A stretch of DNA of 64,000 nt from Pseudorhodobacter sp. PARRP1 (GCA_002256245.1 NKIU01000004.1:62001-126000), one strand, 5' to 3'. Numbered from the stretch's first letter, positions 36,143 to 45,302 are shown. Program-made: numbers and translations. The notes: generated by a model not told the origin, from the sequence alone.

Positions 36143-36178
36143 ATGCCGGTTTTGGTGCATGGCCGCGGGTAAAGCCGG

Positions 36179-36227
36179 TGTCCCCGCGGGGACAAAATGG
36201 GCGAAAATGCGTGTCCCCGCGGGGACA
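36179..36227. repeat. two copies of a 16-bp perfect palindrome, 33 bp apart
   Basis: TGTCCCCGCGGGGACA occurs at 36179-36194 and again at 36212-36227, so the copies sit about three helical turns apart on the same face. They lie after the ndk terminator, before the convergent TfoX-type gene. They are either intergenic repeats or a tandem protein-binding site. Confidence 0.8.
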
Positions 36228-36262
36228 GACCTGTGGTTTTTTGCGATTTTTTCGGCCATTTT

Positions 36263-36284
36263 CCACAACATATTGTGGTTTTTT
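36263..36284 (+). terminator. second terminator-like hairpin between ndk and the TfoX-type gene
   Basis: CCACAA (36263-36268) pairs with TTGTGG (36273-36278) around CATA and is followed by six T residues. The stem is short but the T-run is good. Confidence 0.5.
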
Positions 36285-36307
36285 GCCGAAAATGCGATTT
36301 TGGACTT

Positions 36308-36652
36308 TCAGATGTGTGTCTTTTCTATCACACCAAAAAACTGTAAAGCCGCTTCCAATTCCGAGCGCAGTTGCGCCTTTGATCCGACCCGTTCGGCCTT
36401 GATCGCATCAAACCGCGCGCGCAGGGCTTTTTTCTCGTCGCCTTTGCAATCGTTCCACGGGCGGCCCTGCAAGGCCATGTGCAGCACGTAATAGCCGATG
36501 AAATGCGCCTGCGTTCCGGCATCGAGCAGGCGGCGGTAGCCCTCGTCCGCGCCAATGGCGCGCAACTCTTCGGCCGAGTGGATGCCGGCCTTGGCAAAGG
36601 CCGCTTCAGACGCGGGCCCAAGGTTGGGAATAGAGGAAATCGGGTTCGACAT
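36308..36652 (-). CDS. TfoX C-terminal domain protein
   Basis: This 114-residue protein matches the stand-alone TfoX/Sxy C-terminal domain, a helix-hairpin-helix-like fold: ISSIPNLGPASEAAFAKAGIHSAEELRAIGA is the typical start. The helical tail is FIGYYVLHMALQGRPWND. Full-length TfoX regulates competence in gammaproteobacteria; the role of the single-domain form is unknown. It is convergent with ndk. Confidence 0.8.
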   Translation of the reverse strand: MSNPISSIPNLGPASEAAFAKAGIHSAEELRAIGADEGYRRLLDAGTQAHFIGYYVLHMALQGRPWNDCKGDEKKALRARFDAIKAERVGSKAQLRSELEAALQFFGVIEKTHI

Positions 36653-36673
36653 TCGGGCGACCTGCAGATGACA

Positions 36674-36697
36674 AAGGCCAGCCTAGTGGCTGGCCTT
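36674..36697 (-). terminator. terminator of the 41-residue gene
   Basis: A perfect 10-bp stem, AAGGCCAGCC (36674-36683) with GGCTGGCCTT (36688-36697), encloses a TAGT loop, 20 bases beyond the stop of the small minus-strand gene at 36718. Confidence 0.6.
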
Positions 36698-36717
36698 CTG
36701 GTCTGAAACCGAATTCT

Positions 36718-36843
36718 TCAGATTGACGCCCAATCGCGGAACACTGTGCTGCTTTGTTGCTGCGAGGTTCCGTTTTGTTGACCCTGCTGCTGCGGGGCCG
36801 GGGCTTGCGCGCCGCCTTGTTGGGCGGGCTTGGGGGTGGACAT
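36718..36843 (-). CDS. small Gln/Pro/Ala-rich protein (41 residues)
   Basis: A 41-codon frame starts at ATG 36843 with GGAG a few bases upstream and ends 20 bases before a perfect hairpin. The peptide is disordered and rich in Gln, Pro, Ala and Gly (MSTPKPAQQGG, later SQQQSSTVFRDWASI). The ribosome-binding site and terminator argue for a real gene, but there is no known domain. Function is unknown. Confidence 0.45.
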   Translation of the reverse strand: MSTPKPAQQGGAQAPAPQQQGQQNGTSQQQSSTVFRDWASI

Positions 36844-36998
36844 TGGACTGCTCCGGTCGTTGGTGGCGTTCTGCCATTTTGATAATCTGCTCCGCCCCTG
36901 TGACCAAGTTGCGGCCTGATCAGGGAAGGATTGCGGCGAATTATACTCCAACACCGACGCCTGCAACAGGATTTCCCAGCCTGTGCAGGCATTTGCTG

Positions 36999-37205
36999 TC
37001 ACGTTGTTGCGATAATGCGCGCAGGAAAGCCGATTTCGCTCAGGGCGGCGACAAGTGCGTCGGGGGCTGCGGTGCCTGCGACGGTGACTTCGCGCGCGGT
37101 CAGATCGACGGTCACATCGCGCACAGCGGGCAGGGCGGAAAGCGCGTCGGTGACCGAGGCTTTGCAGTGGCCGCAGCTCATGTCTGGCACAGAGAGTTTG
37201 GTCAT
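36999..37205 (-). CDS. CopZ-like heavy-metal-associated (HMA) copper chaperone
   Basis: This 68-residue protein is a single HMA domain with the metal-binding motif MSCGHC (Cys11 and Cys14) and the ferredoxin-like pattern of strands and helices (VTVDLTAREVTVAG). It should carry Cu(I) to the neighbouring CopA. I start at ATG 37205, which has AAGGAGA upstream; a longer start would run into the promoter. It is divergent from copA and has its own MerR-type promoter. Confidence 0.88.
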   Translation of the reverse strand: MTKLSVPDMSCGHCKASVTDALSALPAVRDVTVDLTAREVTVAGTAAPDALVAALSEIGFPARIIATT

Positions 37206-37227
37206 GGGCGTCTCCTTTTCTGCGCTC

Positions 37228-37258
37228 AAGATGGGGGTTGCAGCAGGGGGAAGGTCAA
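37228..37258 (-). promoter_or_regulatory. CueR-type promoter of the copper chaperone gene
   Basis: Read on the minus strand, -35 TTGACC and -10 CATCTT are separated by exactly 19 bases, the over-long spacer typical of MerR-family promoters. The left operator half CCTTCC is present; the right half (GCAACC) is degenerate. Confidence 0.65.
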
Positions 37259-37284
37259 GGGGGGCATTTAATTTTCTGCCGGGC

Positions 37285-37315
37285 TTGACCTTCCCGTGAC
37301 TGGAAGCCCCATATC
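37285..37315 (+). promoter_or_regulatory. CueR-type promoter of copA
   Basis: TTGACC (37285-37290) and CATATC (37310-37315) are 19 bases apart. The spacer holds the dyad CTTCC-N7-GGAAG (37290-37306), the classical CueR operator. It lies 22 bases before the copA start. Confidence 0.85.
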
Positions 37316-37336
37316 AGGTGTCGAAGGAGATTTCCG

Positions 37337-39541
37337 ATGGGCGCTGTTGCAAGCAAGATTGACCTGAGTGTGGAGGGCATGAGTTGTGCCGCCTGCACCG
37401 GGCGGGTGGAGCGGGTGCTGAAGGCGCAGGCGGGGGTGCTGGATGCGGTGGCGAACCTTGCAACGCGGCGGGCCGAGGTAACGTTGTCGCAGGCGGTGGA
37501 CCCGGCGGTGCTGGCGGCGGCGGTTAGCAAGGCGGGTTTTGCGGCGACACCGCTGGCGCAGGCGGTGGCGCATGATCCGGTGGCGGAACAGCGGGCCTTG
37601 TGGCGCGCGACGGCGATTGCGGCGGCGCTGACGCTGCCGGTGTTTGTGGTCGAGATGGGGGGGCATTTTATCCCCGGCTTTCACAGCGCACTGCATGGGC
37701 TGATCGCGCCACAGCAGCTTTGGCTGGCCGAGTTCGTGCTGGTGACGCTGGTGCTGTGCGCTCCGGGGCGGCGGTTTTTCACCAAAGGCCTGCCCGCGCT
37801 GCTGCGGGGCGGGCCGGATATGAACAGCCTTGTGGCGCTTGGCAGCGGGGCGGCCTGGGCCTATTCCAGCGTGGTGACGTTCATACCTGCGCTGATCCCG
37901 GCGGCGTCACGGGCGGTGTATTTTGAGGCGGCGGCGGTGATTGTCACGCTGATCCTGCTGGGCCGCAGTCTTGAGGCGCGGGCACGCGGGCGGGCGGGGG
38001 CGGCGATTGCGCGGCTGGTCAAGCTGGCGCCAAAGACCGCGCGCAAGCTGGTGGCGGGTGTGGTGCAAGAGGTGGATGTGGCTGCTCTGCTGCCCGGCGA
38101 CCACGTGCAGATCCGGCCCGGCGAGCGGATTCCGGCGGATGGGCTGGTGGTGTCGGGGCAATCCAGCGTGGACGAGTCAATGCTGACAGGCGAGCCTTTG
38201 GCGCAGGAAAAGCAGGCGGGCGCGCGGCTGACGGGCGGCACGGTGAACGGCACGGGGGCGATGGTGATGCAGATCACCGAAGTGGGCAGCGCCACGGTTC
38301 TGGCCCGAATCATCGCGATGGTTGAGGCAGCGCAAGGCGGCAAGCTGCCGGTGCAGGCGCTGGTGGACCGTATCACGCTGTGGTTCGTGCCCGTGGTGAT
38401 GGCTGTGGCTGCGCTGACGGTGCTGGTCTGGCTGATCTTTGGGCCGGGGGTGGCCGAGGCGTTGGTGGCGGGCGTGTCGGTGCTGATCATCGCTTGCCCC
38501 TGTGCGATGGGGCTGGCGGTGCCGGTGTCTATTCTGGTGGGCACTGGCCGCGCGGCGGAACTGGGCGTGCTGTTTCGCAAGGGCGAGGCTTTGCAGCGGC
38601 TGGAATCGGTGCGGCTGGTGGCATTTGACAAGACCGGCACGCTGACGATGGGCCGCCCGGTGGTGCAAAGCGTGCTGGGCGGCACAGAGGTGGTGGCGAT
38701 TGCGGCGGCGGTCGAGGCTGCGTCCGAGCATCCGCTGGCGGCGGCGGTGGTCGCCGAAGCCGCGCGGATGGGCGTGGCCGTGGCTGCGGTGGACGGATTT
38801 CAAGCGGTGCCGGGGCAGGGTGCGCGGGCGATGCTTTGCGGTGTGGCGGTCAGCGTCGGGTCGGCGCGGATGTTCGCGGTGATTGACCCGGACCTCGCCG
38901 CACAGGCGGCAGCGGCGCAGGCGGGCGGACAGGGCGTGTTGTTTGTGGGCCGGGGGGATGTGGCGATTGGGATGATCACTGTCGCTGATCCGATCAAGCC
39001 CAGCTCGGGTGCAGCGGTGGCGGCCTTGCACGCCGCAGGCCTGCGGGTTGCCATGGTGACGGGCGATGCCGAAGCCACGGCGCAGGCGGTGGCAGCACGT
39101 TTGGGCATCACCGAAGTGCACGCGGGCGTGCTGCCCGCAGGCAAAGCCGCCGTGATCGCGGGGCTTGGCGGGGCGGTGGCTTTTGTCGGCGACGGCATCA
39201 ACGACGCGCCTGCGCTGGCTGCGGCAGAGGTCGGTATTGCCATGGGCACCGGCACCGATGTGGCGATTGAGGCGGGCGATGTGGTGCTGATGACGGGCGA
39301 TCCGTTGGGCGTGGTGCGGGCGCTGGAGCTTTCGCGCGCAACCATGCGCAATATCAGGCAAAATCTGACTTGGGCGTTTGGCTATAATGCGGCGCTGGTG
39401 CCGGTGGCCGCAGGGGTTCTGGTGCCGTTTGGCGGCCCACAATTGTCGCCGATGCTGGCCGCGGGCGCGATGGCGCTGTCGTCGGTGTTCGTTCTGTTCA
39501 ACGCGCTGCGCTTGCGGCGCTTCAGGGGGCGGCAGCCATGA
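37337..39541 (+). CDS. copA: Cu(I)-exporting P-type ATPase CopA
   Basis: CopA pumps Cu(I) out of the cytoplasm across the inner membrane. The 734-residue protein has one N-terminal HMA domain with CAAC (Cys17, Cys20). P1B-ATPase segments follow: the transmembrane metal site ACPCAMG (Cys387-Pro-Cys389), the phosphorylation site DKTGT (Asp431), MVTGD and [11 protein letters not shown] in the ATP-binding region. TGEPLAQEK marks the actuator domain. The last codons overlap the cueR start (ATGA). Confidence 0.95.
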   Translation: MGAVASKIDLSVEGMSCAACTGRVERVLKAQAGVLDAVANLATRRAEVTLSQAVDPAVLAAAVSKAGFAATPLAQAVAHDPVAEQRALWRATAIAAALTLPVFVVEMGGHFIPGFHSALHGLIAPQQLWLAEFVLVTLVLCAPGRRFFTKGLPALLRGGPDMNSLVALGSGAAWAYSSVVTFIPALIPAASRAVYFEAAAVIVTLILLGRSLEARARGRAGAAIARLVKLAPKTARKLVAGVVQEVDVAALLPGDHVQIRPGERIPADGLVVSGQSSVDESMLTGEPLAQEKQAGARLTGGTVNGTGAMVMQITEVGSATVLARIIAMVEAAQGGKLPVQALVDRITLWFVPVVMAVAALTVLVWLIFGPGVAEALVAGVSVLIIACPCAMGLAVPVSILVGTGRAAELGVLFRKGEALQRLESVRLVAFDKTGTLTMGRPVVQSVLGGTEVVAIAAAVEAASEHPLAAAVVAEAARMGVAVAAVDGFQAVPGQGARAMLCGVAVSVGSARMFAVIDPDLAAQAAAAQAGGQGVLFVGRGDVAIGMITVADPIKPSSGAAVAALHAAGLRVAMVTGDAEATAQAVAARLGITEVHAGVLPAGKAAVIAGLGGAVAFVGDGINDAPALAAAEVGIAMGTGTDVAIEAGDVVLMTGDPLGVVRALELSRATMRNIRQNLTWAFGYNAALVPVAAGVLVPFGGPQLSPMLAAGAMALSSVFVLFNALRLRRFRGRQP

Positions 39542-39942
39542 ACATCGCCGAAGTGGCCAAAGCCGCCGGATTGCCCGCCAAAACCATCCGCTATTACGAG
39601 GATATCGGCCTGATCCAGCCCGCGCGCCGCGACAACGGCTATCGCGCCTTTGGGCAGAACGATCTGCACAGGCTGGCCTTCGTGGCGCGGGCACGCTCGC
39701 TTGGGTTTTCCATCCAAGAGTGTCGCGCGCTGCTGGCGCTCTATCAGGATCGCGCGCGGGCCAGCGGCGATGTCAAGGCGCTGGCGGTGGCGCATCTGGC
39801 GCAGATCAGGGCCAAGATTGCCGCCTTGCGCGGCATGGAAGCGACACTCGCCGATCTGGTGCAGGCCTGCCATGGCGACCAGCGCCCCGATTGCCCTATT
39901 CTGCACGGCCTGTCGCAACCCGCGTCAGGCGATGCGCAGTAG
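39538..39942 (+). CDS. cueR: MerR-family copper-responsive regulator CueR
   Basis: CueR activates copper-export promoters with 19-bp spacers when bound to Cu(I). The 134-residue protein has the MerR helix-turn-helix start [20 protein letters not shown], a dimerisation helix, and the metal loop CHGDQRPDC (Cys-X7-Cys) near the C-terminus, the spacing typical of CueR. It overlaps copA by four bases. Its 3' end overlaps by 18 bases the 3' end of the convergent Rrf2 gene. Confidence 0.93.
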   Translation: MNIAEVAKAAGLPAKTIRYYEDIGLIQPARRDNGYRAFGQNDLHRLAFVARARSLGFSIQECRALLALYQDRARASGDVKALAVAHLAQIRAKIAALRGMEATLADLVQACHGDQRPDCPILHGLSQPASGDAQ

Positions 39943-40356
39943 CCGTTCGAGATCGGTGTTGCCGCCGACAAGGTCTTGCAGGCTGACCCTGTCCAAGGCG
40001 CTGTAAAAGCCATCCAGCGCGCTGCTGAGCACGCATTTCAACCGGCACGCCCCCGCAAGCGGGCACGAGCCCGACTGCTCGGCGCAATCGGTAAACGGCA
40101 GCACCGATTCAAAGATTCGAAACACCGCGCCCACAGTGATCTCGGAGGGTGCAGCCCCCAGCATCAACCCGCCCGCGCGCCCACGCCGGGTTTTCAGCAG
40201 GCTTTGCCGTGCCAGAAGGTTGATCACCTGCGCCAGATGGTTCTCGGACGCGCCACAGGCGACGGCGATTTCATGCTTTCGCACGATGCGGCCATCGTTG
40301 ACTGCGCAAAACATCAGCGTGCGCATCGCCAGATTGGTGCGCGTGGTCAGGCGCAT
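39925..40356 (-). CDS. Rrf2 family iron-sulfur regulator (NsrR-like)
   Basis: This 143-residue protein has an Rrf2 winged-helix start (MRLTTRTNLAMRTLMFCAV) and recognition helix SENHLAQVINLLARQSLL. The Fe-S ligand loop has cysteines at 91, 98, 104 and 108 (CAEQSGSC, then CRLKC). Three of these would hold a cluster that senses NO, iron or redox state. The N-terminal half fits NsrR best, but the Cys spacing (X6, X5) does not fix the subfamily. It is convergent with cueR and overlaps it by 18 bases. Confidence 0.83.
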   Translation of the reverse strand: MRLTTRTNLAMRTLMFCAVNDGRIVRKHEIAVACGASENHLAQVINLLARQSLLKTRRGRAGGLMLGAAPSEITVGAVFRIFESVLPFTDCAEQSGSCPLAGACRLKCVLSSALDGFYSALDRVSLQDLVGGNTDLERLLRIA

Positions 40357-40703
40357 GGGGTTCCCTCATCTTGCAAGATTTGACGAAGTTTTACGCAGTT
40401 TCGCGCACCCTGCCTTGATTCAGATCAGATGCACCAATGCGGCCAGTGCCGGGGCGCATCGGTTCAAGCGCCGCGCGGACCGCAAAGATCGGTATTGTCA
40501 AAGCGCTTTGATCGCAAGCATACTGCTATTAAATCGAAATACTGGGTGAAATCTGAAATTGTTTGCGGTAACAAGAAAGCGGTTTGAAAGGGCCTTGCCG
40601 CGAACAGCGGCTGGCTTTGAAAAGGTTGCGCGGGATGTGCGCGCTGCTTGCTTGACCCGGCTGTGAAGTGGAATAGGCTTGTGGCGAAACGAAATGTAAC
40701 GAT
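40357..40703. other. 347-bp intergenic region upstream of glgP
   Basis: No gene is visible here. It holds the divergent promoter regions of the Rrf2 gene and the glycogen operon. A possible sigma-70 promoter reads TTGTCA (40495-40500), an 18-base spacer, then CATACT (40519-40524), with a palindromic operator overlapping it. The region from 40520 to 40600 is markedly AT-richer than its surroundings, and a long untranslated leader of over 150 bases to glgP is implied. Confidence 0.5.
40498..40511. promoter_or_regulatory. LacI-type operator before the glycogen operon
   Basis: TCAAAGCGCTTTGA is a perfect 14-bp palindrome with the central GCGC common to LacI-family operators. It overlaps the -35 and spacer of the candidate glgP promoter, so a bound repressor would block it. 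Confidence 0.6.
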
Positions 40704-43106
40704 GTGGAATGTGCTTTGAAGGATATGGATCTGACCCCCGCCCTGCTGAAAACCGATGTCCTGCGGCATCTGACCTTTACGCTGGGCAAAGATCCGGCAA
40801 ACGCCAGCGGTTATGATTGGCGGATGGCGCTGTCCTTCGCCATCCGCGACCGGATCATGGAGCCGTGGTTCGCCTCGACCCGCCGCACCTGGGCCGAGGA
40901 CCGCAAGCGGGTGTATTACCTGTCGATGGAGTTTCTGATCGGGCGGCTTCTGGAAGATGCCACCGTCAATCTTGGCCTGCATGATGTGGCGCAAGAGGTG
41001 ATGGCGGACTTCGGTCAGGACCTTCACGCGCTGGTCGAAGGCGAGCCGGATGCCGCCCTTGGCAACGGTGGTTTGGGGCGTCTGGCTGCGTGTTTCATGG
41101 AAAGCATGGCCACGGTGGGCTGCCCGGCTTATGGCTATGGCATCCGCTATGAGCACGGCCTGTTCCGGCAAAGTTTTGAGCGCGGCCAACAGGTTGAGAT
41201 GCCCGAGGATTGGCTGTCGCAGACCAACCCCTGGGAATTCGCGCGCCCGGAAAGCGCCTATGTGATCCCGTTCAAGGGGCAGGTCGAAACCAGCGACGGC
41301 AAAGAGGTTTGGGTTCCGGCCGAAACCGTTCTGGCCAGCGCCTACGACACTCCGGTGATCGGCTGGCAGGGCAAATGGGCCAACACCTTGCGGCTTTGGT
41401 CGGCAAAACCCACGCAACTGTTTGATCTGGAACGGTTTAATCGCGGCGACTATGCCGCCGCGGCCGAGCCTGAGGCACTGGCGCGCACGCTTTCCCGCGT
41501 TTTGTATCCCGATGATACCACCTATCAAGGCAAGGAATTGCGCCTGAAACAGGAATTCTTCCTGACCTCGGCGGCGCTGCAAGACATTCTGCGCCGCTTC
41601 AAGGCCAGCCATTCCGATCTGCGCAATCTGCCAAAACACGTCGCCATTCAGATGAACGACACCCATCCGGCGATTGCGGGGCCGGAACTGATCCGCCTGC
41701 TGGTCGATGAAAACGGCATGGCCTTTGAAGACGCGCTGGACACCGCGCGCGATTGTCTGGGCTACACCAACCACACCCTGCTGCCCGAGGCGCTGGAGCG
41801 GTGGGCGACCTTCACCTTCGGCAACACGCTGCCGCGCCACATGCAGATTGTCGAGCGCATCGACAGCTGGCACCGCCGCACCTTCAGCCCGCCGCATTAC
41901 ATCGGCATCGTCAAACACCAAGAGGTGCGGATGGGTGAACTTGCGTTCATCATGGCGCATAAGGTCAATGGCGTGTCGGCGCTGCACTCGGATCTGGTGA
42001 AGAAAAACCTGTTTCCCGAGTTGAACACCCTGCATCCGGGCCGGATCATCAACGAAACCAATGGCGTGACGCCGCGCCGTTGGCTGAAAATGTCGAACCG
42101 TCCGCTCTCGGGGCTGATCACCAGTGCGATTGGTGACGGCTGGGAGGATGATCTGGATCGTCTGAAAGGGCTGGAGGCGTTTGTCGATGACAGCGGCTTC
42201 CGCGCCAAGTTTGACGCCGCAAAGCGTGCCAACAAGGTCGCGCTGGAGGGCTGGATCGCGCAGGAATGTGGCGTCAAGGTCTCGCCCGACGCGCTGTTTG
42301 ATGTGCAGGTCAAGCGCATCCATGAATACAAGCGGCAGTTGTTGAACATTCTGCAAACCGTGGCGCATTATCAACGCATCAAGGCCAATCCGAACGGCCC
42401 ATGGGTGCCGCGCGTGAAGATTTTCGGCGGCAAATCGGCGCCGGGCTATGCTGTGGCCAAGGAAATCATCCATCTTATCAATGATGTGGCGACAGTTATT
42501 AATGCAGATGCTCAGGTCGGTGATCTGCTGAAAGTGGTCTATCCGCCGAATTACAACGTCAGCATGGCAGAGCGTTTGGTGCCTGCGGCTGACTTGTCCG
42601 AGCAGATTTCGACGGCGGGGAAAGAGGCATCCGGCACCGGCAACATGAAGTTCATGATGAACGGCGCGCCGACGATTGGCACGCTGGACGGCGCGAATGT
42701 GGAAATTCTGGCCGAGGTGGGGGCCGAGAACTTCTTCCTGTTCGGCATGACCACCGACGAGGCGATGAAGCGGCGCGAAGACCCCGAACAGTCGCGCAAG
42801 GCAATTGACGCAAGCCTCGCGCTGCAAGGTGTGCTGCAGGCGATTGCCGAGGGCCAATTCAGCCCGGATCAGAAAGACCGCTACCATGGTCTGGTGCACC
42901 GGGTCTGGCACCACGATTACTTCCTTGTGGCGGCGGATTTCGACTCGTTCGATCTGGCGCAAGACCGCGTGGATAGCGCCTATGCGGATCGTGATGCGTG
43001 GATTAAAATGGCGGCATTGAATACGGCGCGTTCCGGCTTTTTCAGCTCGGATCGCACCATTCGGAGCTATATGAAAGACGTCTGGACGATCCAATCTGCG
43101 CTTTAA
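40704..43106 (+). CDS. glgP: glycogen/starch phosphorylase
   Basis: GlgP releases glucose-1-phosphate from glycogen ends with PLP. The 800-residue protein has the phosphorylase landmarks KRVYYLSMEFLIGRLLEDA, NDTHPAIAGPEL and the PLP-lysine region EASGTGNMKFMMNGAPTIGT. The start is uncertain: ATG 40704 gives MECALKDMDLTP and has only a weak ribosome-binding site, and ATG 40725 (MDLTPAL) is an alternative. It is the first gene of glgP-glgB-glgC-glgA-glgX-pgm. Confidence 0.96.
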   Translation: MECALKDMDLTPALLKTDVLRHLTFTLGKDPANASGYDWRMALSFAIRDRIMEPWFASTRRTWAEDRKRVYYLSMEFLIGRLLEDATVNLGLHDVAQEVMADFGQDLHALVEGEPDAALGNGGLGRLAACFMESMATVGCPAYGYGIRYEHGLFRQSFERGQQVEMPEDWLSQTNPWEFARPESAYVIPFKGQVETSDGKEVWVPAETVLASAYDTPVIGWQGKWANTLRLWSAKPTQLFDLERFNRGDYAAAAEPEALARTLSRVLYPDDTTYQGKELRLKQEFFLTSAALQDILRRFKASHSDLRNLPKHVAIQMNDTHPAIAGPELIRLLVDENGMAFEDALDTARDCLGYTNHTLLPEALERWATFTFGNTLPRHMQIVERIDSWHRRTFSPPHYIGIVKHQEVRMGELAFIMAHKVNGVSALHSDLVKKNLFPELNTLHPGRIINETNGVTPRRWLKMSNRPLSGLITSAIGDGWEDDLDRLKGLEAFVDDSGFRAKFDAAKRANKVALEGWIAQECGVKVSPDALFDVQVKRIHEYKRQLLNILQTVAHYQRIKANPNGPWVPRVKIFGGKSAPGYAVAKEIIHLINDVATVINADAQVGDLLKVVYPPNYNVSMAERLVPAADLSEQISTAGKEASGTGNMKFMMNGAPTIGTLDGANVEILAEVGAENFFLFGMTTDEAMKRREDPEQSRKAIDASLALQGVLQAIAEGQFSPDQKDRYHGLVHRVWHHDYFLVAADFDSFDLAQDRVDSAYADRDAWIKMAALNTARSGFFSSDRTIRSYMKDVWTIQSAL

Positions 43107-43121
43107 TATCAAGAGGTTGCC

Positions 43122-45302
43122 ATGACTGATTTGCTGATCGACCCCGGTGCTGCACAAGCGATTGCCGAGGGGCGTCATGGCGACCCTTTCTCGGTGTTGG
43201 GGCTGCACAAGCGCGGCGGCAAATGGGTGGTGCTGGGGTTTGATCCGGGTGCCGAACGGATGTTCGTATTGCCCGGAAAAGCGGGCAAACCCGTGGCTGC
43301 AACCGCTGTAAAAGGTGCGCCGGGGCTGTTTGTGGCCGAACTTGCGCGCAAATCGGACTATCGTTTGCGCTGGCAGGGCCATGGGGCGGAATGGGAATGT
43401 GACGATCCGTTCGCTTTCGGCCCGGTGCTGGGCGAGTGGGACGAATATCTGCTGGGCGAGGGCAGCCACAAACGGCTGTGGCAGGTGCTGGGCGCGCATG
43501 TGATCACGCATGAAGGGGTGTCTGGCACGCATTTCGCGGTCTGGGCGCCGAATGCCGAGCGGGTTTCGGTGGTGGGTAACTTCAATCAATGGGACGGTCG
43601 CCGCCATCCGATGCGCCGTCGTGGCGGCACCGGGGTGTGGGAGACGTTTTTGCCCGCGATTGCCGAAGGTGAGGCCTATAAATATGAAATCCGTGGTCCG
43701 GGCGGGGTTTTGCTGCCGTTGAAGGCCGATCCGGTGGGCTTTGGCTCGGAACACGCGCCGAAGAACGCCAGCGTGGTGCGGCAGATCGAAAACCCGACCT
43801 GGCATGATGCGGAATGGATGGCGTCGCGCGGGGCCAAGCAGACGATTGACGCGCCGATTTCGGTTTATGAGGTGCATCTGGGGTCGTGGAAACGCGCGCC
43901 GGGCGACCGGATGCTGTCTTACACCGAGCTTGCTGAACAATTGGTCACATATGTCGCCGACATGGGATTCACCCATATCGAGTTGATGCCGGTTTCCGAA
44001 TATCCGTTCGATGGCTCGTGGGGCTATCAGCCGGTCGGGCTGTTTGCGCCGACGATCCGGCATGGCACGCCGAATGAATTCCGCGCGTTTATGGATGCCG
44101 CCCACCAGCGCGGCATCGGCGTGCTGCTCGATTGGGTGCCGGGGCATTTCCCGACCGACGCGCATGGGCTTGGGCGGTTTGACGGCACCGCACTTTATGA
44201 ACACCAAGACCCGCGCGAAGGTTTCCATCAGGATTGGAACACGCTGATCTATAACTATGGCCGGGTAGAGGTTTCCAACTATCTGGTGTCTAACGCGCTG
44301 TATTGGTTGGAAGAATACCACATGGACGGGTTGCGGGTGGATGCGGTGGCTTCGATGCTTTACCGCGATTACAGCCGCGAGGCGGGCCAGTGGGTGCCCA
44401 ACAAAGACGGCGGGCGCGAGAATTATGAAGCGATTGCCGTGCTGCAAAGCATGAATATCACCGCTTACGGAGAAGTCGGCGGCGTGATGACGGTGGCAGA
44501 GGAAAGCACGGCGTTTCCCGGTGTGTCGCGGCCAGTGAACCACGGTGGCCTTGGCTTTGGCTTTAAGTGGAACATGGGGTGGATGAATGACACGCTGTCT
44601 TACATGCACAAAGACCCGATCTATCGCCGCTTTCATCACCACCAGATGACCTTTGGTTTGCACTACGCCTGGTCGGAAAACTACATCCTGCCGATCAGCC
44701 ATGACGAGGTTGTGCATGGCAAAGGGTCGATGCTCGAGAAGATGCCGGGCGATGGTGAACAAAAGTTCGCAAACCTGCGCGCCTATTACGGCTTCATGTG
44801 GGCGCATCCGGGTAAAAAGTTGTTGTTCATGGGCTGCGAGTTCGCCCAAGGCCGCGAATGGAACCACAACCAAAGCCTTGACTGGCACCAATTGGACATC
44901 CCGGCGCACAAGGGCATGCAAAACCTCGTCCGCGATCTTAACCGGGTTTACCGCGATGTGCCTGCGCTGCACGTCAATGATACGCGGCCAGAGGGCTTTG
45001 AGTGGATCGAAAGCAATGACGCCGAGGCCGGGGTTTATGCTTGGGTCCGCAAGGGCAAAGCGGGCGATCCGATGGTGGTGGCGCTGGTCAATATGACCCC
45101 GGTGGATCGGGCTTACCGGGTTGGGCTGCCTGCGGGCGGGCATTGGACGGAAATACTGAACACGGATGCTGCGGTTTACGGAGGAGGGAACCGTGGCAAT
45201 CTGGGCGGCGTTGGCGCGGAGGCAATCCCGCATCATGGCCGCCCACATTCGGCCTCGGTCAATTTGCCGCCACTCTCGGCGGTTTGGCTGAAGCAGGGTT
45301 GA
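43122..45302 (+). CDS. glgB: 1,4-alpha-glucan branching enzyme
   Basis: GlgB makes alpha-1,6 branches in glycogen. The 726-residue GH13 protein has two N-terminal carbohydrate modules (DPFSVLGLHK and TGVWETFLP regions), then the catalytic barrel. Landmarks are LDWVPGHFPTD, nucleophile region DGLRVDAVASMLYRDYSR and acid region VMTVAEESTAFPGVS, plus LPISHDEVVHGKGS. The start has AAGAGG upstream, 15 bases after glgP. Confidence 0.96.
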   Translation: MTDLLIDPGAAQAIAEGRHGDPFSVLGLHKRGGKWVVLGFDPGAERMFVLPGKAGKPVAATAVKGAPGLFVAELARKSDYRLRWQGHGAEWECDDPFAFGPVLGEWDEYLLGEGSHKRLWQVLGAHVITHEGVSGTHFAVWAPNAERVSVVGNFNQWDGRRHPMRRRGGTGVWETFLPAIAEGEAYKYEIRGPGGVLLPLKADPVGFGSEHAPKNASVVRQIENPTWHDAEWMASRGAKQTIDAPISVYEVHLGSWKRAPGDRMLSYTELAEQLVTYVADMGFTHIELMPVSEYPFDGSWGYQPVGLFAPTIRHGTPNEFRAFMDAAHQRGIGVLLDWVPGHFPTDAHGLGRFDGTALYEHQDPREGFHQDWNTLIYNYGRVEVSNYLVSNALYWLEEYHMDGLRVDAVASMLYRDYSREAGQWVPNKDGGRENYEAIAVLQSMNITAYGEVGGVMTVAEESTAFPGVSRPVNHGGLGFGFKWNMGWMNDTLSYMHKDPIYRRFHHHQMTFGLHYAWSENYILPISHDEVVHGKGSMLEKMPGDGEQKFANLRAYYGFMWAHPGKKLLFMGCEFAQGREWNHNQSLDWHQLDIPAHKGMQNLVRDLNRVYRDVPALHVNDTRPEGFEWIESNDAEAGVYAWVRKGKAGDPMVVALVNMTPVDRAYRVGLPAGGHWTEILNTDAAVYGGGNRGNLGGVGAEAIPHHGRPHSASVNLPPLSAVWLKQG

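Noticed and set aside
38177-39694. A 505-codon minus-strand frame opposite copA and cueR
   Set aside because: Low-complexity Arg/His/Gln translation antisense to strongly conserved genes; no ribosome-binding site or family features.
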